DNA of 64,000 bases, taken from positions 28,317,403 to 28,381,402 of the forward strand of contig CM036243.1 of the NCBI GenBank assembly GCA_020698575.1, given 5' to 3'. A program made the position numbers and the translations under genes. Under the pieces are notes generated by a model. It did no database searches, was not told the origin of the DNA, and saw only the letters and a program-made list of their open reading frames with translations. Shown here piece by piece: positions 22,529 through 31,735 of the stretch. The DNA comes from Bostrychus sinensis. Lineage: Eukaryota; Chordata; Actinopteri; Gobiiformes; Eleotridae. Each line of letters opens with the position of its first letter. The stretch's first letter is position 1.

Positions 22529-22679
22529 TCTACTTCACTACCAAGGTAAAATACTTCTGCTCATTTAGAAATGTAGAATACTTGGGCAAAAGTTCTTTCT
22601 CTAAAATTTACTCAAAAAAGTATAAAAAAATTTACTCAGAATGAAGGTGCAAGTCTTTCTAAAGTAATTTACTCCACTG

Positions 22680-23011
22680 CTAACATGCACACTACCAGAG
22701 GATCCTGACCAGTTTACTGACAGATTGTAATCACCATATTTTTTAAGTTATAATGTTAAAAATCCAAATGTTTGTTTGTTATGGGCTTATTTATCTGAGA
22801 CCATCCCTGCACAGGTAGTCACCAGAAGTCAGAAACCAGAATAAACTCAACATAGACTTTACTTTACATATAAGTTACTTTAACCCACTTTCTTTTGAAC
22901 TTTGACACAAGTTGCTTAGGAGCTTAGACTGCTTGACTCCATTGGGATACCATGTGAAGACTTACGGTAGCCCTGCAGGGACATGCTATTTTTTATAAAC
23001 AAAACCAATGG
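22680..23011. other. No gene seen
   Basis: About 330 bases of ordinary AT-rich sequence between two repeat complexes. Confidence 0.35.
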
Positions 23012-23136
23012 CAGGGGCGTAACATCAGGCAGTGCAGCCAGCGCAACTGCACAGGGGCCCCGAAGGTTTAGGGGCCCATGAGAGCTCTTGTCACAACACA
23101 GCAGCAGATGGCTCTGTTATAAAATATAGTTTTTTA

Positions 23137-23303
23137 CAGTGGTCCTGAAAGGCAGGTCACACCAACAAAATCAAAAACACGCAAACAAATTTTGAAACAT
23201 GCACACAAATTTGAAAAGATCCACACAAATTCCATGTGCGTGTTTCCAAATTTGTGTGCATGTTTTACTATTTGTTGGTGTGACTTGCCCTTCAGGGCCA
23301 CCG
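23137..23303. mobile_element. Nested 167-bp palindromic MITE
   Basis: The two halves form a near-complete foldback: CAGTGGTCCTGAAAGGCAGG and TCACACCAACAAA on the left pair with TTTGTTGGTGTGA and CTTGCCCTTCAGGGCCACCG on the right; CATGCACACAAATTT also pairs internally. It is flanked by TAGTTTTTTA and TAGTTTTTA, a near-perfect duplication. It is therefore a separate insertion inside the 23.01-23.97 kb element. Confidence 0.75.
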
Positions 23304-23477
23304 TAGTTTTTACCATAAATTTAAATTAAGTTTATAAACTTATTCTAAAATGTAAGACCTGAATATATACCTTTAATAAATACGAATTTTAAATGAATAA
23401 AACAATACCACCTATAGCACCTGTTTTTGCAATATACTGCTGATAGTTATGATATTATAGATTAGATGTTTAATTAA

Positions 23478-23479
23478 TT

Positions 23480-23546
<67 letters not shown>

Positions 23547-23547
23547 T
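23478..23547 (+). repeat. (TTTA)n microsatellite
   Basis: About 17 uninterrupted TTTA units over 70 bp. It abuts the retrotransposon-like segment on its right and may have grown from that element's tail. Confidence 0.95.
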
Positions 23548-23905
23548 AAGGACAATATACAAATTACATTGTGCACAGGGCAAATATGCTTGTATCAGAT
23601 TATAGCTTTAAAGCTAATTTCCATCTGTAGTCCTTGGTTACACAGAAAATAAAACATACATATACTAAAATATACAATTACATTGTTAATGTCAATGTTA
23701 AAGTGCATTCATTCACAGTCTCACAGTTAAAGTGCATTCTTTCACATACAACAGGGAAGAGGTAGCTGACTTTTAGTTTTTAGTGATTACATACCTGATT
23801 TTGTAGTAGCCAAGTCTTTAATTCCTTTGAAAATGAGTAAAGGTTTGTTGAGGACACAATTTCATGAGGTATTGTGTTCCATCGTTAATGAGCCTAATGT
23901 ACTTC
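23548..23905 (-). mobile_element. Probable retrotransposon 3' fragment
   Basis: AAGGACAATATACAAATTAC directly after the TTTA array, then GCTAATTTCCATCTGTAGTC and GTATTGTGTTCCATCG, resemble the antisense of a widespread fish non-LTR element 3' region that ends in an A/T-rich tandem tail. No reading frame survives. Identity is from memory of fish repeats and should be confirmed. Confidence 0.4.
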
Positions 23906-23968
23906 AAATCTTTAGGGCCCATTCTTAAAACATGCACTAGGGCCCCTCCTTACCAAGTTACGCCCCTG

Positions 23969-24420
23969 GAAATAGGTCATATAATGTAAAGCATTTATGT
24001 TCTATGTCTTTTTGTAAGATTGGGCATTAAAAAGAACAAACATCCACAGCGAGTCACAGCCAGTGTACTCTTAGCACTAAGACCAGATAAATAGAAAGAG
24101 TTGCAACAGGAAGGGCATCTGGAATCAAGTCTAGGCCAAGCCAATATGCAAATCACTGCACACAATGGGCAGATGATTTGTTGTCCCGAATGGAAAAGCC
24201 TGAAAGGAAAGAAAGGTGTAAAGGCTATAACCTTGTAGCCATTTAACTCAGCAGCACTTTTAACTACATATAAAAACTAGGACACTCAAATCTATGTAAA
24301 TGTATTCACTGACTCCAAGTGCGTTATGTACCGTGGAAAAATAAAAACAATAGCTACACAGCCAGACAGAGAGCCGTAATGTAATAGAAAGCAGTTTAGC
24401 AGAGTAATATCGCAGTGGCG
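23969..24420. other. No gene seen
   Basis: Ordinary AT-rich sequence; no recognisable element. Confidence 0.35.
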
Positions 24421-24780
24421 TGAACTGTGCACCACTACGCTGAACCACAGGGGCCGAATAACATCCTGCCGGAGAATAGGGCCTGCTGCCTGTTTGGAGT
24501 GATTTGCATGGGAGTGAAAGGGAATCTGGCAGCAGATGCAGGAGGCGCAGGGGTGGGAGGTGGGTTGTGGGGGGGTCAGCAGGGCGGGTCCCGCAGCTGG
24601 TATTGTCTGAGAGTGCTGCTCGGCACGTGCGCACAAACAAAACCTCCCATTCACCGAAGTCTCTAGAGCCCCATCACTGGCCCATTTGCAATAAGAGGAG
24701 CTGGGCATTTGTATATAGGAGGCTATGTATGGAGATGGTGTATAGGATAAAAGAGAGGAGAGGAGAAGGGGGAGCAGCCC
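24421..24780. other. GC-rich patch with E-box
   Basis: A G-rich plus strand with GGTGGGAGG-type runs, GGGCGGGTCCCGCAG and GGCACGTGCGCAC, an E-box (CACGTG) fused to an NRF1-like core. Frames on both strands stay open to about 170 codons through the GC-rich part but show no known motif. It could be a regulatory element or an untranslated exon. Confidence 0.3.
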
Positions 24781-24920
24781 AGCTTTAAAGCGAAGCAGCT
24801 TCAAATGTAAGGATTTTTAATATAATGTTGTTGTACTGTAGATAATTCAGCCACTGAGGAATCACAAGTGAGTATACTTTGTTGTACCTGTCCCAAACCT
24901 GGATAAACAGAGAGGGTTTC

Positions 24921-25117
24921 CAAGTTTCAATACCTAGTAGGACCTTTAATGTTCTTTTGCATTTATGAATAAAATAAATAACAGAATAAATCATACAAAC
25001 TACTGGTTTTAACTTACAGCTAAGAGATTTTTTCCAATGAATTAGCACAACATAAATGTCAGAAAAAGTATTGCTCAGGTAGAGGTATCGAAAAAATCGG
25101 AACAGTACCCTGCCCTG
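24921..25117 (+). mobile_element. Dispersed element with GGTATCG motifs, copy 2
   Basis: From GACCTTTAATGTTC through AAATAACAGAATAAATCATA to TTTTAACTTACAGCTA it is nearly identical to 6,999-7,300, in the same orientation. The right part keeps AGAAAAAGTATTGCTCAGGT. The left end is shortened and about 100 bases of the middle are deleted relative to copy 1. Confidence 0.7.
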
Positions 25118-25753
25118 GCATGAAACCTGTGACAAATCAATAAGGAACAGAAGAAGATGGATGGCACATGAATAATTAATATTTTCATGGATGTAATTGT
25201 ATGATATTGTGAAATTAGGAAGTTTTGTCATGAATCCAGGCCTGACTAAGGTTAAACTAATCTTTTCACCTTTTTCCCTTCTCCAACAATGTTAATCATT
25301 ATTAATTATTGACACAAATGACATGGTTTAAAGGTTAACATATGAATAATAATATAACCTTGTAAATAATGATGCTTGTCCTGAGTCTGGTGACTTGTGA
25401 CCTGAGTTTTATGTTAAAATGCGGTGTCCTGCCATTGTCCAGGTTGTAGCAGAAGACATTTGACCGTCTTAGTCTTATTCTTCATGATTCAAGTTGGATT
25501 TCTAAAAGTTACACACAGGATAATCTGACGCAATTTAAAATATACAAACCAATCCCACCCCATTTCAGAGAAAGAGTTGATGATTGGTCAGTAGTTTTGT
25601 TTTCAGTAGCAGATGGCTTGAGGATAGATTTCAGATCCAGTTCACTTTGCTGACTGAGGCTAGTCCAAGACTCACCCCTGCACACAGCCACATGACTTCT
25701 TTGCCAAAAAGCTTTTAAACCATAATATTTTTGTGAGGTTAGTCAGTGGACTC
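25118..25753. other. No gene seen
   Basis: A minus-strand frame of 148 codons (24,785-25,231) overlaps the repeat at 24.9-25.1 kb and so is not a gene. The rest is ordinary AT-rich sequence. Confidence 0.35.
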
Positions 25754-26009
25754 AAAGGTGCAGTGTGTAAAATGTTGAAATAAACACTATGTAAAAAAAA
25801 AAAAGCTCAAGTGTATAATTGCACTTCTGCCCAGACATATTCTTGCTGAAGGCTTAGAGCATTTATGAACAAAAATATATCTTTTTGCATTGAAGCATGT
25901 CCCTGCAGGGCTACCATAGACACTCATAGGCTCTGGGAAGGAAGTGTGGAGCTGCAATTGAAAATGTCACCTCCAGATTAGGTCAGCAAAAACTACACAC
26001 TGCACTTTT
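25754..26009. mobile_element. 256-bp MITE with AAAGGTGCAGTGTGTA ends
   Basis: The left end AAAGGTGCAGTGTGTA and the right end TACACACTGCACTTTT are inverted repeats matching at 15 of 16 positions. TTTTAAAA lies at the right border, suggesting a TTAA target as in Kolobok or piggyBac-like elements, but the left border lacks TTAA. Non-coding. Confidence 0.7.
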
Positions 26010-26188
26010 AAAAGACAAATAGACATAAATGCCAAATAATTCTTTCTGTTTTCTAAATAGTTTTTTTTACCTTTCCAACCTAAAAGACTATGCTCAGCAA
26101 GATACAAACTTTCAGGGTTTGTGCACCAACCAACTCAAACTATCTCCTGGTAATAAGAAAAAAAATTACTGATTTAAAATGTATAGTT

Positions 26189-26351
26189 TTTCTCAGCCAT
26201 TCCCAATGTCAAGAGTGTCACAGCCCCCTTACATTTCCAAAAATCCCATACTTCATTTCAAATTCAGTTTCTTTTTACTGAATATAGACAACCTCTGGCG
26301 GCCCCCTACAGCTGCTCCTTTCCAGCCCGCACCCCACTTTGAGAACCACTG
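26189..26351 (-). mobile_element. hAT-like fragment with CAGTGGTTCTCAAAG end
   Basis: On the minus strand it begins CAGTGGTTCTCAAAGTGGGG and runs through CCGCCAGAGGTTGTCTATAT to AAGGGGGCTGTGAC. It is the sister of 411-672, but about 100 bp of the middle is missing here and the distal end is lost. The terminus closely matches that of the minisatellite-bearing elements. Confidence 0.6.
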
Positions 26352-27599
26352 GTTTATCGCAAAAAGACTAATCAGGAAAAATGAGTTGTTGTGTCATCCT
26401 GTTCTGCAGCACACTTCTCTCAGACGTCCACTGGCTTTTCTCTGTTATTTCAAAGCAGCATACAGGGGACAGTCCAAGTTGTTCAGTACAGCACCGTCCT
26501 GTGAAGTGTCAGTTCCTCCAGTCCTTCAACCTCTAAAATCTCTAAACTAATGCCTAAATTTGAACCTAACCTGGTCTATTATAACCTACAATATATCGCT
26601 GAAAGGAGAAAGAGCTTCTTAGTTTAATCTGGCAATGGAAATGTTACTTTAGTGCCCTTCAAAGGAAACTGAAAATTGTTGGAGTCTGCAAAAATGTGAT
26701 TTAGGCCCCTGATGTAATTTGAGAAAATGAGAAAGATAGAAAAAAGTCAGGGGTAAGGAGCGGTGAACTTTGCAGGGGGGCATTTTCACCGTCACTGCAG
26801 CGATCATCAGAATAACGACGATCTCTTCCTTTTTTCATAAATCCTGCTTTATTGCAAATCCCTCCCTGTCTATTCAGAGACATGCCCCCAGCAGGTTCGC
26901 ACACAGACACACTCTTACTTATTAGTGAAAGGTGAAAGTTAGTTTGAGGGCATGGCGTGTCTCTGTAATGTAATACTTTTCATCAGAGTTGGAGCAGAAA
27001 AAGTGGAGAGTGATAATTAGATCTGTCAGTCAGCTTTAATATCCCCTGTACTGTCCGGCCCGCAGCAGATTTGGGGCAAAAGAAGACCCTTATTGTCCGT
27101 GCGGACCGGGATGGCTTCCACATCTGATACAGAGGGACCCAAATGTAAAGGTGATGATGGATGGCTTTGAATCTGATTTTAAAAAATTGTTTTATGATGT
27201 CCTTTGTGCTAGGTCATAAGCAAACAAGGAAAAGTGTAAGATTTGTATGCATTGTCTTATGGTTACTGCCTTTTAAAGAACTTGAAAAATAATACATACT
27301 TTTCCTCTTATACAACCAACTTTTACATTATCACTTCTGTGTGAAACAGTGTGCTTTGCAGTGTCTGAGGCCTGCTATTTAAAGTTATAGGTACTAGATT
27401 TATGACACAGAGACATGTGGGAGGCAAAACTGTGTGAAAATCTCTCAGGGATGAAAATAGACAAAGAATGACCAAATCACAACCAAAAAAAGCTCTGCAA
27501 TGAGTAATGTTCTCTAAAGTACTAAGTATTTATGGTTGTTTTGATATAATCCATTCATAATAGTCCTATTGTGGCAGACTTAACACTGGTAGTCCCTTT
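26352..27599. other. No gene seen
   Basis: Includes a GC-balanced, repeat-free patch at about 26,990-27,130 (GTCCGGCCCGCAGCAGATTT, GTCCGTGCGGACCGGGATGG) that might be conserved non-coding. No gene is recognisable. Confidence 0.3.
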
Positions 27600-27934
27600 T
27601 ATACAATCAAAAGGAAAAGTAAATTGTAGCAGACAGTAAACTGGCCCACTCCAGGAAGCACTGACCAATCAACAAGCCCTCTCCATCCAGTCTGCTCTTA
27701 TTCATGTATCCAAAAAACAGTGTACAGCTCTGTTTTCACTGATCCCTCACAGACATTTTTTTATTTTTTTTGTAAAATGGCATCATAAGGACCTGTCTCT
27801 TTATAGCACAAGTACAGAACTTTCTACAAACATTTTCTTATAGTCCGATAATGTTTACAAAGTTTGTAAAACATGCAATGCTGTTTTAGAGGTTTAAAAA
27901 TGAACAAAAACGAATTAAAGAATAATATAGCCCC
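27600..27934 (+). mobile_element. TTAA-flanked Kolobok-like element, copy 1
   Basis: The right end AATAATATAGCCCC is followed by TTAA. The body contains AATCAACAAGCCCTCTCC, GTGTACAGCTCTGTTTTCAC and GTAAAACATGCAATGCTGTT in the same order as the intact copy at 30,970-31,391. The left terminus is missing or rearranged. Confidence 0.6.
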
Positions 27935-28791
27935 TTAAAAGACTAAAAATTTATATTTGTATGATATTTTCAACAACATACAATGCAGTTAATTTTAATT
28001 TAAAATATCTGAGAGCACCTCTATTTGAGAACATTTACAGTGTTTCCAATTAAACCCAATATGCTAAACCCAATTTTTTTTTTTTAATTAAACGTTTATA
28101 TGATGTGGACCACAATAATAAAGATTCTTTAAAAATTCTAATCATTTATACAAAGGTGTTTAGTTGTTGTTGAGCTAAATGTTTCTTCAATGATTTCAGT
28201 GCACTTAAAAACTCCAGAAGGATTGTTTCTAAATTCTGTTATTGACACAACATCTTTTAATTCTGGAGCAAATCAGTACAATATCATCGCTTTGTTATCA
28301 CATGTGTTCAAAGAGTCAAAAGAAAAAAGAAAAAAACACACAGAGAAACTTGTTGTTCCCTGTAGTCTGTAGTGTGTGTTACGGGCAGAACTCCATGTGG
28401 TTGTAATTGGTCCCAGAAACAGATGAGCACCGCTTTTTAAAGTTGCAATTCCGATCATGATGGGCTGTTTATTGTTCATTACATGAGATTAATACGGGAC
28501 AGCTGCTGCGTGGGGGGAACATATGAGTGTATTTGCATGGGTTTTCGGCGCCATCGATCAGAGGCCCTGCTGATTTAGTGCTTTCTGAACCGTGCCCTGG
28601 GTGAATCAGAGAAGAACCCGCCGGATCAGGTCACATTTGGCACAGGGATAGCTCCAGACGCTCAGGATGATTATAAGGGGATTTTCTTTTATCCATTTAT
28701 GGGCCTCGTCTTATCACATTTACAACCTGTTTTAGGCTTTCTCTATCTGTCTGGGATTTTCTGAATGGGGTGTCCCAAATGTGGTTATGCT
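27935..28791. other. No gene; GC-balanced patch at 28.50-28.69 kb
   Basis: Poly-T at about 28,074-28,085. The segment 28,501-28,690 is GC-balanced and repeat-free (TTCGGCGCCATCGATCAGAG, GAACCCGCCGGATCAGGTCA), which would suit a conserved non-coding element. No gene is recognisable. Confidence 0.3.
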
Positions 28792-28852
28792 GTTTTCGAG
28801 TCCAAGTCACTCTCGGTACCTCAGTGTTCGAGTCTGATTTGAGTCACTAAAG
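28792..28852 (+). mobile_element. Left arm of host element shared with 52.2 kb
   Basis: GGTTATGCTGTTTTCGAGTC, CAAGTCACTCTCGGTACCTC and AGTGTTCGA closely match 52,216-52,291, directly before the minisatellite element in both places. After this copy, GAGTCCATGTC and AGTCCAAGTCTGAGTCTGAG continue the same style at 29,620-29,850. The minisatellite element therefore sits inside an older GAGTCCAAGTC-rich element. Confidence 0.6.
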
Positions 28853-29606
28853 CAGTGTTTCCCAACCAGGGGTACGGGGACACCTAAAGGTACGAGAGTG
28901 CAGTGCAGGGGGTACATGGAGTTATATTTTTTATTGTACATTTTTTGTATATTTGGCTTTCAAAGTATAAAATAAACCTAAATCAGGACTAACCCAGGAC
29001 TAAAGAGACAGATGGGATACTAAAGAAGGAAAAAACAAGGACTAAACCAGGACTAAACTAAGAATAAACAGGACTAAACTAAGTCTAAACCAGAACTAAA
29101 ACAAGGGCTAAACCAGGAATAAACCAGGTCAACCCAGGCCGAAACTAAGAATAAACCAGGACTAAACTAAGCCAGGTCCAAACCAGGACTAAATCAGTAA
29201 CAAACCAGGGCTAAACCAGAACTAAAATAGGTCTACCCCAAGTATAAACCAGGTCAGTCCAGGAGTAAACCAGGACTAAGCCGGGTCTAAACCAGGACTA
29301 AACCAGGTCTACTCCAAGTCTAAACCAGGAGTAAGCTACGACTAAATCAGGACTAAACCAGGACTAACACCAGAACTCAACCAGGAAAAAAACTAAACTA
29401 ACTCTAAAACAAGAACTAAAACACCAACAAACCAGGTCTAAACAACAACTAAACTAGGTTTAAACCAAGTCTAAACCAGGTCAAATCAGGACTAAACCAT
29501 GCCTAAAACCAGAATTAGACTAACACTAAACCAGGACTCAGCTGAGTCTAAACCAGGACTAAATCAGGTTAGGGGTACACAAAACAAAAAAGGTTGGGAA
29601 CCACTG
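28853..29606 (+). mobile_element. Minisatellite-bearing hAT-like element, copy 2 (largest)
   Basis: This 754-bp element begins CAGTGTTTCCCAACCAGGGG and ends AGGTTGGGAACCACTG. Flanking 8-mers CACTAAAG and CAGAAAAG agree at 6 of 8, an eroded target duplication. GGGGTACGGGGACACC and AGGGGGTACATGG follow the left end; GGGGTACACAAAAC precedes the right end. The middle is the 11-bp array. Non-coding. It is closest to the copy at 52.29 kb. Confidence 0.8.
28978..29570 (+). repeat. 11-bp minisatellite, CCAGGACTAAA unit
   Basis: About 54 units over 593 bp, consensus CCAGGACTAAA, with frequent CCAGGTCTAAA and CTAAGACTAAA variants and some 10- or 12-bp units. It is the longest of the five arrays in the window. 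Confidence 0.9.
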
Positions 29607-29885
29607 CAGAAAAGACTAGTCCGTGTAGTCTGAGTCCATGTCATGAAAAATAGTCAGAGTTAAATCATACTTTTGTTGTGTCCTTGGGCAAGACACTTCG
29701 CCCACCTTGTCTTCAGTGTCTGTGTACAATGGTGTATGTTTGTGTTTGTGAGGGTTGACTGCTTCCTTGTTGTAAAAATGCTTAAGTCCCAGTGGAGGTA
29801 GAAAAGCTCCGTAGTGACAATTTAATAAGTCCAAGTCTGAGTCTGAGCCCCAGTGGCTCGAGTCTGAATCCTGGACTTAAAGACT
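29607..29885 (+). mobile_element. Right arm of host element with nested repeat scrap
   Basis: GTCTGAGTCCATGTC (about 29,628) and AGTCCAAGTCTGAGTCTGAG (about 29,829) belong to the element interrupted at 28,852. Between them lies TGTGTCCTTGGGCAAGACAC TTCGCCCACC, a sequence widely dispersed in fish genomes, followed by TGGTGTATG-like text. It looks like an older repeat with a second insertion. Confidence 0.4.
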
Positions 29886-30969
29886 CCATCTCTGGTTGCT
29901 GGGAGGGACGGATCAAGAAAATTTAGTGTAATGTCTCTTTAAGAAGCTGGGTTGAAGCTATTAAGCATCAAAAAGTAAGGCGTCATGAAATTGTTGTGCC
30001 TCTCCCACAGAGATTTAGAGCAAAAAAATCTCCTCAGTATGTGCTTCATATGATCCCACTAACTGGATAGGCCGTTTTAATTAGACACAAGAGAGGCCCA
30101 CCACCAAAGATATACCCTGCAGCTAATCTGTGAAAGATAAAACACCGATAAGAGGGAGGCGATAATCTTTCTCTCCTGTTTTCACACGTCACAGAGCTGT
30201 ATCAGTGACAGAAAAACACATGCTTTAGCTCTGTGCCTTAAAGAGCAATCACAGGACCGAGCCCAAGATGTGATGGCTTTAGGGTGCAAGGATCGATGGA
30301 GGGGGCGATATTAAAAGTGTAAACAAGTTGGCTTAAAAAAAAGTTGCCTCTTCTTGTCAAATTTGAGGCCAAGAGCTCTTCTGTTGTTACTAACTTTTGC
30401 ATAAATTAAAGTAAGGCTGTGCAACTTTTTCAAGGAAATACATATCCCCAGAATTACTAAAATACCGTAAAAGACTTCTGTTTTAATAAAAAAGCAGCGG
30501 CTCTTTTGTCAGTGGCTCCAGGATTTTGCTGTTAATAGTCTTAATAAAAGATGCACTGCCTGTCATTTGATTCATTTGTTTCCATTTTGCCACAGAGCTG
30601 GACACTTTGCAGAGAAAATGAGGTGGCCAAGTCTTGCCAATTTGATGAGATAATATTGCTGATTTATGCAAATAAAGTTGTGAGATTGGGTGAACCAGCT
30701 AATTGTATGGCTTTAGGGACAGGGATTGCACAGTTTTAAAGGTCACTGTTATAGGAATATTTGTCACGTAAATAAAATATATAAGAACTTTAAACCCTCT
30801 TTGGTGTTACACTGTTCCTTCCTTGCACCACTTTTGGTTGGTACTGATCCATGCAGACTGGGACCAGCTGTCAATAACCACAGTTTTAGAGATGCTGGGA
30901 ACCAGACCTAAGGATTACAATGTGGGCCTTGCCAAATTTTTTTTAAAAATTACAACTTCAAACCTTTAA
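29886..30969. other. No gene seen
   Basis: Contains a repeat-free segment (29,990-30,270) with a GATA-site cluster annotated separately. The rest is AT-rich. Short frames of about 60 codons on both strands near 30.5-30.9 kb have no recognisable motif. Confidence 0.35.
30136..30165 (+). promoter_or_regulatory. Cluster of three GATAA motifs
   Basis: GATAA occurs at 30,136-30,140, 30,147-30,151 and 30,161-30,165, all on the plus strand, with a GGATAG and a TTTTAATTAG upstream near 30,065-30,085. GATA factors bind WGATAR; only the first is a full match on the 5' side (AGATAA), the others being CGATAAG and CGATAA. The cluster could mark an enhancer in this repeat-free patch. Confidence 0.35.
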
Positions 30970-31391
30970 AGGGGCTATATTATGCTAAATCTACTTTTTC
31001 AAGCTTTCTCCCATGTTATAATGTTTCCTCATTCATTCCCTTTTCTAAGTAATCCTGTATTCTCTGGCACTGCCTTTCTGAGGCCTCAGAACGCTTGGTT
31101 CCACAACCCTCCACCTCTCCCACGAACTCCACTCCCAGGAAACACTGAGCAATCAACAAGCCCTCTACATACAGTCTGCTCTCAGTCCTTTGTCCAAAAA
31201 ACGGTGCACAGCTCTGTTTCCACTGATTCCTTGTCTTCCCCTGTTTCTTTATGGCAGTAGTAAAGTAATTATTATTAGAAAAACTTTCTTTTAGTCACAT
31301 AATGTTTTTAAAGGTTGTAAAACATGCAATGCTGTTTAAGAGGTGAGCAAAATTGGTTTAAAAAGAGAAATAAAAGCATAATATAATCCCT
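30970..31391 (+). mobile_element. TTAA-flanked Kolobok-like element, intact copy
   Basis: This 422-bp element has inverted ends AGGGGCTATATTATGCT and AGCATAATATAATCCCT, with TTAA at both borders (30,966-30,969 and 31,392-31,395). TTAA duplications with AGGG-type ends are characteristic of Kolobok and piggyBac-like elements. The interior has CCACGAACTCCACTCCCAGG, AATCAACAAGCCCTCTAC and TGCACAGCTCTGTTTCCACT. Non-coding. Three other copies are in the window (27.60, 33.83 and 47.61 kb). Confidence 0.8.
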
Positions 31392-31416
31392 TTAAAGACC
31401 AACGATTTCCAGTACA

Positions 31417-31735
31417 GGGGTGCATAGTTTCAGAGTGGTACTGCCTTTCAGCAAGAAGGTTGTGGGTTTGATTCACCCGCTGGCCAACAAGCAGAGGAAT
31501 CCAGTTTCCTCCCACCGTCCAAGGCATGTGTTAGGCTGAATTAAAGAATCTAAATTGCCCCTAGTGAATGAATGTGAGTGAATGATTATCTTTCAATGTA
31601 TGTCTCTGTGTCAGCCCTGAGACTCACTGGTCACAGTCCAGGGTAGTATCCTGCCTAAGGCCCATAGTTGCTGGGATAGGCGTTACCTATATGCAACCCC
31701 TAACAGGAATAAGCAAAAGAAAATGAATAAAAGAA
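31417..31735 (+). mobile_element. tRNA-derived SINE, full length (family 1)
   Basis: The head has an A-box-like TTTCAGAGTGGTA and a B-box GTGGGTTTGATTCACC. The body follows with TTTCCTCCCACCGTCC, AAATTGCCCCTAGTGAATGA and a tail GTTGCTGGGATAGG ending AATGAATAAAAG. It lies 25 bp after the TTAA element. Other copies or pieces: 3.58 (-), 37.57, 39.43 (-), 41.00 (-), 41.63, 52.15 (-) and 56.56 kb. Confidence 0.8.

Larger units (their letters stand above)
20887..22679. mobile_element. Outer dispersed element split by Tc1/mariner insertion
   Basis: The left part (TCAAGTAAATGTACAGTTAC, AGAATATTACTCAAG) and right part (AAAATTTACTCA, TAATTTACTCCACTG) resemble the arms of a common fish element rich in ACTCAAGTAAA motifs. 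Between them lie the Tc1/mariner remnant (20,952-22,237) and a TAC-type array (22,312-22,528). The borders are approximate. Confidence 0.35.
23012..23968. mobile_element. hAT-like element with nested insertions
   Basis: Left end CAGGGGCGTAACATCAGG, right end AAGTTACGCCCCTG. Just inside both ends is matching GGGGCCC/GGGCCC text (GGTTTAGGGGCCCAT and TTTAGGGCCCATTC). Flanking 8-mers do not match clearly, so the target duplication is eroded. A palindromic element is nested at 23,137-23,303; the middle holds a TTTA array and a retrotransposon-like stretch. Confidence 0.65.

Noticed and set aside
23004..23976. 8-bp target duplication for the 23.01-23.97 kb element
   Set aside because: ACCAATGG and GAAATAGG agree at only 3 of 8 positions, so no duplication is claimed.
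24292..24804. 170-codon minus-strand frame
   Set aside because: Open on both strands through GC-rich DNA with no domain, and composition follows local G-runs; not convincing as a gene.
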